From Pristionchus mayeri (lineage: Eukaryota > Nematoda > Chromadorea > Rhabditida > Neodiplogasteridae), in contig BTRK01000004.1 of NCBI GenBank assembly GCA_036245805.1, positions 29,993,541 to 30,057,540 of the forward strand: DNA of 64,000 nt. Direction: 5' to 3'. The translations under genes and the position numbers were made by a program. The notes below the pieces were generated by a model. The model had not been told where the DNA came from. It saw only the letters and a program-made list of their open reading frames with translations, and searched no databases. This document shows positions 47,545-57,623 of the stretch, piece after piece. Numbering within the stretch: position 1 is the stretch's first letter; each line of letters begins with the position of its first letter.

Positions 47545-48459
47545 ATGGCCTTTATAAGTGAGCCCCTCCGGGCAGGCTCTCTATCGTCCTACGATGAGTC
47601 AAACTGCTGCACTCACATCTGCACCGAGCTCAAGCCCTCCGGCGATGTCTGCAACTACGAGACAACTAGGATCGGGAATCTGGATCGCCATTTACAAGTG
47701 AGTTACGGCTTACGAATCTGCCTGAAGTGTGTCCTGCTTGCGAGAAGCGATTTGCCTCGAAGGAGTCTCTCCGTAAGCACGTCAGCAGGTTTCACAAGGA
47801 GGACAAACCGGTGAGTTCATTTTCTAAACACTAGCCAGTAGATTTCGTAATTTGAGTGATGGTCTCTCCCTTTCCCACATTTTATCGTCGCTCGACCGTG
47901 TAGTCAGTTACGTATCTGAAATGAAGGATAGATACTATACAGTATGGTACTTTGTCATATTTAGGGTGCAGCCACTAACGTTCGTTGTTCTGTGGAAGAA
48001 TGTGCTGTGGACGGACTGAGATCGAGGGAAGAGCTGGCTGAGCACTGCCGAATGGATCACTCTGAGGCCGGAGAATTCGAAGTGATCGAGAGGAACTTCG
48101 AGTCAATGGAGGAGATGGAGGTGAGCACGGTCGTTGCAAGGATACTGTAGGGTATGGGATACGGTAGGAGAAGGATACGGTAGGAGAGGGATGCTGTAGG
48201 GGGATGGGATACGGTAGGAGAAGGATACGGTAGGAGAGGGATACTGTAGGGGGATGGGGTACGGTAGGACAGGAGTAATCGCTTTCGCTTTCAGAAGTGG
48301 AAGCACCGAGTGGAGACTCTCTCCATGGCGTCCTTCACTAAGGACAGCAACAAGGGCGCCCGTCAGTACTACTGGTGCTCGAGAGGAAACAAGAGCCGAA
48401 CGAAGGAGGACTGCTCAGAGAGGGGCGGAGCCAATAGTCGCGCAATTTCTGCTCAGTAA
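47545..48459 (+). pseudogene. C2H2 zinc-finger gene, probably frameshifted
   Basis: Coding-like parts: about 47545-47730 (VCNYETTRIGNLDRHLQ, the second half of a C2H2 finger), 47730-47810 (EVCPACEKRFASKESLRKHV, a complete finger with HVSRFH), exon 47965-48120 (RCSVEECAVDGL...HCRMDH, a further finger) and exon 48295-48459 (KWKHRVETLSMASF, then RQYYWCSRGNKS, stop). The last part resembles WRKY/FLYWCH-like DNA-binding segments in nematode zinc-finger proteins (inference). The first two fingers are in different frames with no usable intron between them, and the first finger has Tyr where its last His should be. Later exons are intact, so either this is a recent pseudogene or the sequence contains an indel near 47715-47725. 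Confidence 0.55.
48130..48275. repeat. Minisatellite built on TACGGTAG in a zinc-finger intron
   Basis: GGGATACGGTAGGAGAAGGA-type units alternate with GGGATGCTGTAGGGGGAT; the composite unit of about 56 bases occurs roughly two and a half times. Confidence 0.8.
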
Positions 48460-48944
48460 ACGCGCGTTTTATTGGTACGGTGGCTGTGTGTAGCGAAAAC
48501 TGGTTATGTAATATATTTATATTTTGTAATTAATTTAAAATTGATAAAAATAACAATATTTTGTTGAGATTTAAAGAGATATAGCCAAAGAATTGATTTA
48601 TTATGCTACTTCGATATTATGAAATTATTTACAATGTGTGATCAATGTCAAAGGTTCTTATTGTTAGAGATAGAATGACTGACTATTCAGAATCTCACAT
48701 GCTATCGTTCGCATAGATTAGAGTGAATCAGAGTAATAAATTTCTTTTAAAAGAGTTGCTCACGCTGCCGACTTATTTGAAACAATCCTAGCTGATTATT
48801 TTACCTTAGAGATACCTCTCCTTTGAGGATAGAAGTCAAGGAATATCACAGAGGAAAAATGTTAATCTTTTTAGGTCAATGGTATATGACTACTGATATA
48901 ATAGGCTGATAGTTTAAACTAGATTAGAATGTTCCATAGATCTA
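48460..48944. other. Intergenic, AT-rich
   Basis: No exon or repeat recognised between the zinc-finger and F-box genes. Confidence 0.5.
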
Positions 48945-50039
48945 ATGCGAACAAGTGTAAACAGTGACGCCAATATATTTCGAATATCCCCCTCCATGTT
49001 CCTATTGGGTGCATCTCTGCCGATGTCGTCTTCATCAAATCATCTCGACCTATCCAATCTGCCCTCAGATATCATTAGGATTATCATCGGGACGGAGTTA
49101 AATTTAATCGATGGCTGCAGACTGGTCAGTTCAGTGAATAGGTATATCGTTATACAAGAGAAAATCCCGCCAATGGTTAATTTATCCGAAAGTGTTTTTT
49201 TTAGATATCACCGCGATGGAACACGCTATCATTCGAAAATGGTAAGCACCTTCCTACCATCACATTATTTTCGATGAAATACGAGGGAACAGTGAGATTG
49301 GACATGCATATAACTAGCGAATTTCGAAGATTATTCGGAGTCACCCAATGGATTCCTATTCAAAACACTCATTCGGATGACGAGGTGAGAATTTGATGTA
49401 TCATTTCAAAAATATCCATTTCAGTCTGTTCGCATTCGATCAATTTTTAAAACAGGCGACACTGTGAGAGTTACTAATATGATGAAGAACGTCGCTCGAC
49501 GATTTAGTCGATGTTCGCGTATTGAGAGACTTGAGATTGACATTGAAATTGCGAAGCAGATCTCTTTCCAAGCATTCGATTGTGTAAATGTCACTGTGGA
49601 AGATCTCGTGTTCAAGGAGATTCGATCACTGGCAGATGATTTGTAAGGCAGAGTGCACAATCATTAGACACACGTGTAATTTCAGACCGATCATCCGGAA
49701 TATAGTACTCGGCTTCCCACTGTTCTATACTGCTCGGCGCTTAGTAATATCCACAGTGAAATGCGGATATTATGTCTATCCGATTCATATAAGTGAGTTG
49801 TAAAATTTTGAACAAAATTGCAGTAACTGAAATAGAAAATGTTATTTTCAGAATCCGGAATCGTTCAATCTTTCATCAAAACTTTGGAAACTGGTTTGTC
49901 ATCGGTGCAAATTCATGTGGCTCGAAGCGAGAACTCCACGGGAGAGTTGGTATTCTGGCTAGAGAAGCGATATATGTTCTTGTTTGATATAAAATTGAGA
50001 AAGATATTTTCAAAGAAAGAATTTTCCCTGTTCAAATGA
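48945..50039 (+). CDS. F-box protein, 302 residues (nematode expanded family)
   Basis: Exons 48945-49241, 49286-49384, 49425-49642, 49686-49792 and 49852-50039 join in phase. Residues about 36-70 (LDLSNLPSDIIRIIIGTELN, then LIDGCRLVSSVNR) form an F-box. The rest is leucine/isoleucine-rich with regular spacing (RCSRIERLEIDIEIAKQISF, VTVEDLVFKEIRSLADD) and ends SVQIHVARSENSTGELVFWL...KKEFSLFK. Family knowledge: the F-box binds Skp1 in SCF ubiquitin ligases, and the C-terminal domain binds the target. Such genes are greatly expanded in nematodes. A later ATG at 49023 (MSSSSNHLDLSNLP) is an equally good start. F-box-like fragments follow downstream (50.3-52.0 kb). Confidence 0.75.
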
Positions 50040-50331
50040 AATATCACTTTACAAGCCTCATTTCTATCTAATTTTATTTGCACCGATTATTCCAGGTCTT
50101 GTGTTTAGGAAAAAAAATTACATGACTTGTAATTGGGATTTTATAAGTCGGAAATGGGTGAAGAGGTTATCAATAATGAATTTACTGAAAACAACTCCTT
50201 CGAGAACATACTAAAAACTGATATCAATTGTTAAACAATAACACGATTATTCGTCTTCATTTTCATGATTTCATCGCAAAAGTGCCGGAAAAGTTAACTT
50301 CCTTAATTTATAATTTGGCAAAATCACTCAC

Positions 50332-50930
50332 TTGAAATCGATCTCATTCACATTTTCCTTAACCCTGACTGTCACTCGATCGATCTGAATTGATGCAAAG
50401 CAATCCCGAAGTAGGGCAATCGATTTTGTGTCGACGTTTTCGAACCACAGAGATTTTATCCGATTGATGTTTTTCGTAAGCTTAGGTTTTAATGCATCTC
50501 TAATGACGAATTTATGAACACTATTTATTGTAACAAGCTGAGAATATTATTATTCCATTAAATTTGTCGTGGGGAGAAAGATTAAAATACATATGAGTAG
50601 TTACTCAAATTCTTATCATTTTTGTATGGTTTCGAACTCTTCCTAACATTCTCGTCGAAACAGAATAGGAAGCGCTTCGGAATTCTCTGTTTCACTGTCA
50701 GTTCATCACTGAATCCAAATATAAAATAGATTATTGCAGATTATGAAAGAACAAGTCAAACTATATGTAAGAAAAATAGAACCATTTAAAAGTGTGCTTC
50801 AATTCACATTTTTTCGATCGAATTGTCGAAACTGTCATCTCCGAAAATGAATAATTCAGTTTCGCTGGCCCATTTGCGAATGGTGTCCTAGTTCTAGTGT
50901 ATTATAGTTAAGTGAACATATGCCTCGAAA
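50332..50930 (-). pseudogene. F-box-family C-terminal fragment, minus copy
   Basis: Exon-like pieces in 5' to 3' order: about 50820-50905 (TIRKWASETELFIFGDDSFD), 50640-50710 (DELTVKQRIPKRFLFCFDEN) and 50332-50500 (ALKPKLTKNINRIKSLWFEN, then LLRDCFASIQIDRVTVRVKE). They resemble the middle and end of the neighbouring F-box protein. The F-box itself is missing, and an upstream exon present in the plus-strand twin (51725-51830) is deleted here. Its upstream part forms the left arm of an inverted repeat. Confidence 0.5.
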
Positions 50931-51216
50931 TCGTGAAATAATGAGCTTTTGATAATGAACAGTCAGAATTTCCTTCGAATCTGCAAATATCTTCCAGAAT
51001 TATATTTCAAAAATAATGGTAAGCCCATAAACTTCCGAAAATGTAAAAAAATCATTGTTAAAAAACTATTTATATAAAAAAATATGCTCTCCTTTTCCAA
51101 AATTTGGATTTTCAAATTCAACATTATTCGCAGTTTAGCCAATATTTTATGATTTCTTTGACAACATCTCGATTTATGCTAGTTATTTCTGGCATAAATT
51201 TTCCCATTTTCCCATT

Positions 51217-51644
51217 CTAGCGCTCGTGATGGGCGGTCGTCCCTGACCCCGCTCTTTTCCGACCTAGTTTGGGGAATCCTCTCCCGTCAGCTTGGGCAAC
51301 CCGGAGAGTATCGCCTACTTGGTACACTTCAAGAGGAGGAGCACGGACGGATTCCCATCGTCTCGAGTGATCTACCGTCAAGAAAACCTCGCTGTCTGCG
51401 TTGTGAGTTCCTAACCGGCGCAAGTCAGGTGTTCGGCGGCAGGATGATCTACTTCGATGCTCAACGGAGATCCGTCACGATCGTCCCTACAGTTGACCAG
51501 AGAAGCCAAAGAAGATCCCATCCCTTGACCTAACGACGCTCTGAGACCGAAGATCCCCATTCCCTCTACACTGAAGTCACCCTCCTGCAGGACCATTGTG
51601 CCTGACGTCAGGATAAATATGAATATGAATATGATTTCTGGCAT
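51217..51644 (-). mobile_element. GC-rich retroelement-like fragment
   Basis: About 430 bases much richer in G and C than the flanks. It sits between two copies of ATTTCTGGCATA (51185-51196 and 51636-51647). Overlapping minus-strand open stretches (MPEIIFIFIFILTSGTMVLQ; and VDHSRRWESVRAPPLEVYQV then GDTLRVAQADGRGFPKLG) resemble the tail of a retroelement polyprotein, but this is a guess from composition. No complete domain is recognisable. Confidence 0.35.
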
Positions 51645-51654
51645 ATATTTGCAG

Positions 51655-52040
51655 ATTTGAAGGAAATTCTGTCATTTTCATTATCACAAGCTCATTATTT
51701 CACGATTTAGAGGCTTATCTAACAGGTGTTAAAAACCTTCTCAGAACCTGAGATCAAGCGATTTACAGAGATTACATGGCCAACTGAAATTATTGATTCG
51801 AAGTTCGATGGGATCACATCGATAAATGTAGGTTTCACAGTCGTGAAATCGATAAAATCAGAGGGTGAAAATTTTTTGAAAACGAGATATACCGGGATTC
51901 CATCAAACAGTTTTTGTTCAACATATGTTCACTCAACTATAATACACTAGAACTACGACACCATTCGCAAATGGGCCAGCGAAACTGAATTATTCATTTT
52001 CGGAGATGACAGTTTCGACAATTCGATCGAAAAAATGTGA
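51655..52040 (+). pseudogene. F-box-family fragment, plus copy
   Basis: Exon about 51726-51830 (KTFSEPEIKRFTEITWPTEI, ending at a GTAGGT donor) and exon about 51954-52040 (TIRKWASETELFIFGDDSFD, ending NSIEKM stop). The second exon is near-identical to the minus copy at 50.8 kb. Downstream exons found in the minus copy are missing because the duplication ends at about 52112, where foldback-1-like DNA begins. Confidence 0.5.
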
Positions 52041-52269
52041 ATTGAAGCACACTTTTAATTGAATGGTTCTATTTTTCTTACATATAGTTTGACTTGTTCT
52101 TTCATAATCTGCAATAAAAATCCCTGCAAGTCGCCTTCGCGATGGCCAAAACATTTTTTCTAGATCGAAATTAGGTTTTTTGATTACAGCATTTTTCATT
52201 TTCATTCTACCGTTTTGGTTTCAACATGAAAGATGTTTATCTAATTTTTCTGCGTTTTTTAATGTCCAA

Positions 52270-52510
52270 CCATTTATGTAGGTCATCTGGAACCGAAGAT
52301 ACGGTAAGACCGGGAGCAAAACCGGAAAATCCCTAAATGACGGCTCTGGGACAAACAACCTAGTTCTTCCGAAATCTTATCTTTACTATAGCTTGACATA
52401 AATAGTTGACCGATTTTAAATGACTTTGAAAAAAATTGTTCGCGGATACCTCCACTGACTCGTGATACCTGTGATATATTATATTTTTGGCACTCCGGCA
52501 TTCAACTGGA
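52270..52510. repeat. Single arm related to foldback element 1
   Basis: Shares ordered blocks with 5360-5590: TCATCTGG, GCAAAACCGGAAAAT, GGCTCTGGGAC, CCGAAATCT, GACTCGTGA. It is probably half of an old copy. The strip 52511-53267 has no convincing gene. Confidence 0.6.
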
Positions 52511-53267
52511 AATATTTGAAATATTTCGCGCCAAAACAAAGATGCTGTCCTTTTTAAGCGTTATTTAATCAAGTATGAATCCTTGGTAGGTTACATATTT
52601 CACTAACAAAGCTTTCGTTCCAAATAAATTACTTTGGAGCGGTAGCAAATAGTAAAACTATGATACAAAAATAATAATAGTTTTGGTATCGCGGAAAGTG
52701 CTAATTTGTAGATATAATTATGTATTTCAGGCTTTGCCGATCTTCGCATATATCTCAAAATTAAGCAAATATTTTTATAGATTGCTCCCGACCAACAGGA
52801 ACAGGAGCGAAAAAAATAATGGATCTTCATTACGTGAACGATTGAGAGGTCGGTATGATGCATGTACCGTATGCATTTATAAATGGCCATGTATCTTATT
52901 TACAAATATCTCTATAGATAATTACAGGATCCCCGAATATCCTTGGAGGGATTTGTTACTGATTACGTTGTGTGGAGACTAGCAGTAGAAGGATTCGAAT
53001 GGTAAAACTCTGCGTCCTTCAATCCCATGTAAATTGCCCTGTTTTAGGGAAGAAACTCCGTCTGTTCCGAAGGGAGCTGACACGGAACATATCCAAATGA
53101 GGTAAATAAGTGGAAGAAATATCACAAATATGAAAACGAGAAGGAGATGTGACGTTTAGTAATCACGTGCGAACAATTCGGAAAGGTCCCTCGTGACATT
53201 ATGTTTTTTTTGCAGAGCGGCTTGTGCCGTGCAAGAGAAACCATATCAGAGGAAAATATTTCTCGGA

Positions 53268-55072
53268 GACCCGCTCGGTAAGACTCGATCATATCGACCA
53301 CCCCGTGGACATGTTCCTCTATGAACCGGAATCGCGGGCATCTAATTAGGGTTGGAGGTGTGTCTTGGGCCAACTTTATGAAATTCATCCCTTATCATAT
53401 GCTATGGCCTTTGGACGGACATATATTCGAAAAAGTAGCTGAAATTGACAAAAAATCATATTTTCTTAAGTATACAAAATTGACTCAAAAGTCAAACTGT
53501 GTTTCAATCAACATGTTCTTACGATGTTAAAAATGTATTCAGAGTGAATTTCGGTCGATTCGAATACTACTGTTCGGATCACCATTTTCAGTTTTTTGAG
53601 CTGATTGTTCAGATAGTGAGTCCAATCCCTTAGCTTTTATGTGTATGGTGTAGCCTGATGAGGTTGAAATTTATCCCTATTATTGTCACACTTCGGGCGA
53701 TTCCGCTTTTTCAGTAAAAAAATAAAAACGATCATTTGTGACAAACCTAAACCTAAAAAATTTAGAATATTCATCATCCTTCGTGAATTATGATTAGGTA
53801 TAATCACATTTTTATAATTCTAAAATAATGCTAAAATATGGCACCAAAAAGACCGGAGTTTGGATCATTTCTGAAAATTCGATTTTCGAACCATCGATTT
53901 TGGACAAGTTCGAGCGTATTTTAAGTGTGATTTACAATTTGAATCCCAACAATTTGAATCCCGCCAATTTTCGTCTTTTCATGCCTATAAATCTCATATT
54001 TCGGAATGAGCGGTGAGCACGTCTATGGCCAATTCTGGCTCACGTGCAGATCTACTGAAACATGCACACTGAACTGGCGGGATTCAGATTGTAAATTACA
54101 GTTATAATAATATCGAACTTGGTAAAAATCGATGGACCAAAGTTCGAATTGTCAGAAATGTACAAAACTCCGCTCTTTTGGGTGCCCCATTTTAGAATTA
54201 TTACAGAACAATAAAAATATGATTATCCCTAATCAGATTTCATGGAAATGTTTACAGAATCAAATGTTTAACGTAACCATGTGTCACGATTTTGTATTTT
54301 CATGCCGATAAATCGCATATTTCGGAATGAGTGGTGAGCCCGTCTATGGCCAATTCTGGCTTATGTGTAGGTCTACTGAAACATGCGCACTGAATTGGCG
54401 GGATTCAAATTGTAAATCACACTTAAAATACACTCGAACTTGTCCAAAATCGATGGTTCGAAAATCGAATTTTCAGAAATGATCCAAACTCCGGTCTTTT
54501 TGGTGCCATATTTTAGCATTATTTTAGAATAATAAAAATGTGATTATACCTAATCATAATTCACGAAGGATGATGAATATTCTAAATTTTTTAGGTTTAG
54601 GTTTGTCACAAATGATCATTTTTATTTTTTTACTGAAAAAGCGAAATCGCCCCGAAGTGTGAAAATAATAGGGATAAATGTCAACCTCATCAGGCTACAC
54701 CATACACATAAAAGCTAAGGGATTGGACTCACTATCTGAACAATCAGCTCAAAAAACTGAAAATGTTGATCCGAACAGTAATATTCGAATCGACCGAAAT
54801 TCACTCTGAATACATTTTTAACATCGTTAGAACATGTTGATTGAAACACAGTTTGACTTTTGAGTCAATTTTGTATACTTAAGAAAATATGATTTTATGT
54901 CAATTTCAGCTACTTTTTCGAATATATGTCCGCCCAAAGGCCATAGCATATGATAAGGGATGAATTTCATAAAGTTGGCCCAAGACACACCTCCAACCCT
55001 AATTAGATGCCCACGATTCCGGTTCATAGAGGAACATGTCCGCGGGGTGGTCGAATCTTACCGAGCACTTCT
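53268..55072. mobile_element. Foldback element 7 (1.8 kb)
   Basis: The two halves are reverse complements from GCTCGGTAAGA (53272) to its mirror near 55060. For example, ATGAAATTCATCCCTTATCA near 53377 mirrors 54950-54975. Inside, a segment of about 130 bases is repeated directly (53970-54105 and 54293-54420), so the centre is not a simple loop. No coding capacity. Confidence 0.85.
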
Positions 55073-55770
55073 CTTAACATTTCCAATGTATTGTCAGGTA
55101 AGATGACTGCAGAATGTCAATCAGATCTTTTTAAGGTAGTCGAGATTTTTAAGGTAGTTCCAGTTGATATCGTTCGCAGGTCAGGTAAGTGTAGAGAAAA
55201 TGGATGAAGGAAACACACAAGACATCACTCGGATCATCACATTTACTGCAACGTTTGTCGATGCTAGAATCAGATCCTGGGAGGAGACGGGAAAGAGTTG
55301 GGTGAGTATATGCACTATCAATAAGATGATCTACAGCGCCATGAGCAATTCCAGGCACGGTGCTGGATGAGCAATAGAAACTTTTCATCAAGTTATCTCA
55401 GTAGATCTTCTCGTTTGCTTATCGTGTCCCCATCACAGCTAGACTACTCCGCTCCTCCCTTGGCATTTCTTAATCCGATTGCAAGTATAATTATACGAAA
55501 TTTACCGATTCGCGTGATAGCCTGTAGCATCCTGGTATTCTTTGCAATTCAGAAAAGCTATAAATGAATTAAGATTCGTTCCTATACCAGTAATATGATT
55601 TGCTCATTTCGTTTTAATTCGGATACTCTGTGCATAATTGAATAATCAAACCGTGTATACAATGAAGTTCTGCGCGTAAAAATCCCTCGTTTTATCGGAA
55701 GAAAATAATATAAAAACAAGGCACAATTACAATGGGTTAAATTCAATATTCGTTCCGAAAGTTTGGCCTC
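55073..55770. other. Gap with a weak plus-strand exon candidate
   Basis: One open stretch 55200-55304 (MDEGNTQDITRIITFTATFV, ending at a GTGAGT donor) looks exon-like, but I could find no partners that splice in frame. Otherwise noncoding. Confidence 0.25.
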
Positions 55771-57623
55771 TCATTCCGACTTCTTGTCTGAGGAACCGAC
55801 AATTTCCTGTGAAAGGATACGATAATCACAGTAAGCAGCAGCTACTGTAGTAATTCAATCTAGCAGTGATCACCTTGTCATTCTTCCTCCCTATCTTGTG
55901 CACGACGCATCCCTTGTCGTATCCGACGGCTACAGCATCCCTCACGGTCTGCACGCACCACGCACGATCCATGCCGTCGTTGAGAACAGACTCCAGCCTT
56001 AATTCAGATGTTTTCTTCTGTCAATTTTATGAATCGTTACAGTCATGATGACGATTGATTGCGATCTCTTTCGCTCAGATTTTTTTAACTACACAACTTC
56101 CGATTTTCCATTCCAAGTGTCTCCAATTCACGTTTGAAAAAGAAAAGTTGTTTAGCACAATTCTCACTTGTAGTTCTTGGTGTTCCACACCCTCACATTT
56201 CCTTCCTCCACACTCTCAGCGGACGAGAAGAGGAGAGGGAGAGACGGATGGAATGTGACTTCCGTCGGATGGAATCTGACGGAAGTCACATTCCCGCTGT
56301 GGCCTTCGAGCGAGTGGACGCATCTGAATAATCAGGACTGATGAGGATTCAAATTGTGAGCAGTTATTCCATTGCAACTCACTCCTTAGTCCGGTAGTCC
56401 CAGATCTTGACAAGATGGTCATCAGCACCCGAGACGATCAACGATTTGTCCGAACCATGGTAGAAGTCGACGCAATTCACCTGAATTTGTTTCTCGATGA
56501 TCGCATCTGATCTAGAGTCGAGGATAAGATCACTGATTCTCTCGATTCATTTACTTGTTGGCAAAGGGAAGAGAGTGGCTATAAGAGAGAATCAAGTTTA
56601 GTGATAAAAAAGTGGAAGACTCACGCCCTTCTCATGTCCTTCCAGAGTGGAAACAGTAGTGCCCTGGCCGAGTTTCCACACCTGAAGAAAATAGGTGAAG
56701 TCTGAATCAGGTCTAATAGCTCTTCCACTGATGTGGCATATCTTCATGAAATCTGCATCGTACCTTGACGGTGTTATCCATTGAAGCACTGGCGAATGAT
56801 TCGTTGTCCTTGGGATCGATAGTAACTTGCATCACGTAGTGGGAGTGGCCTTCATATTGCATCTCGAGTCCCCAGTTGGCATCCCAATTCCATTGCTTGA
56901 TCTGTGAATAATTGAGGTTGGTTCTATTGCTCGATCTAATTAATTTTGCAATTTGTGATGTCTTCAAATCTAAAAAAAATCCACTGAAGAGAAATAATTT
57001 ACAAAAACGCACCAGTTTGTCATCACCAGCAGTGAGAATGCACGGCTTTGTTGGGTGGACAGCAATGGATCTGAAATTGGTTAATTCATTCATTGGGAAG
57101 ATCGAGAATTCGTCACGAATACATCCGTTTTCCACTAAGAAAAATGATAAAATCTAACCTGACAAAGTCCAGATGGGCCTCAAACTGGTGGATGCACTCT
57201 CCGGTGGAGTAGTCGAAGACTCGGACGAGCTTGTCATCCGATCCCGTGATGATCCATCCCTTGCGAGCTACGAAGACCGCAGCACGAACGGGTGAATCGC
57301 ACACCTGGAATGAGCAGTGAGATTGTTGTGAAAGTGCATGGAATGATCAGTACCATTGGTTAGTCTCAAACGTTTCTCTTTTCTCAAATGGTAATTTTAT
57401 TACAACGCGCGATCTGAAGGAATCTAGAGGACGTCGAAACCTACTAAAGCTCATTGTTCTAGTAACCACAAACCTTGAAACTCCTGATGAGTTGTTCCTT
57501 TTCGTAATTCCAGATATTCGCCTCTCCATTCAATTGTCCAATCAGCAGCCACGACTCGATCGGATGGATGTCCACTGCTTTGACGCGGTCGGAGTGACGG
57601 AGGAATTGACGGTGAGATTCCAT
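55771..57623 (-). CDS. WD40-only relative of coatomer beta' subunit (COPB2-like, truncated)
   Basis: Nine exons: 57474-57623, 57158-57304, about 57013-57070, 56764-56901, 56625-56680, 56388-56479, 56171-56322, 55874-55997, 55771-55806; about 315 residues. The sequence follows beta'-COP closely: RQFLRHSDRVKAVDIHPIES, SPVRAAVFVARKGWIITGSD, VRVFDYSTGECIHQFEAH, IAVHPTKPCILTAGDDKL, EGHSHYVMQVTIDPKDNESF, STLEGHEKGV, SLIVSGADDHLVKIWDYRTK, SLEGHSGNVTSVRFHPTE and LESVLNDGMDRAWCV. These are the WD repeats of the N-terminal propeller. In normal beta'-COP, hundreds of residues follow (second propeller and alpha-solenoid). Here the gene stops at EIVGSSDKKSE. The final segment keeps the family's link to the second propeller (YDKGCVVHKIGRK). 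It is therefore a truncated duplicate, perhaps still able to bind dilysine cargo tails through the propeller. Confidence 0.75.

Larger units (their letters stand above)
50738..52112. repeat. Inverted duplication of F-box-type DNA (repeat 6)
   Basis: 50738-51010 is the reverse complement of 51640-52112, except that the right arm has an extra 195 bases (about 51716-51915). For example, TCATCTCCGAAAATGAATAA near 50839 mirrors TTATTCATTTTCGGAGATGA near 51992. The loop holds a GC-rich foreign segment. Confidence 0.85.

Noticed and set aside
53122..53530. Open frames containing FIKLAQDTPPTLIRCPRFR and its plus-strand counterpart
   Set aside because: Repeated in the other arm of foldback element 7; no exon context.
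55164..55391. Open frames on both strands around a possible exon
   Set aside because: One stretch ends at a good donor, but no other exon could be joined; kept only as a weak note in the gap entry.
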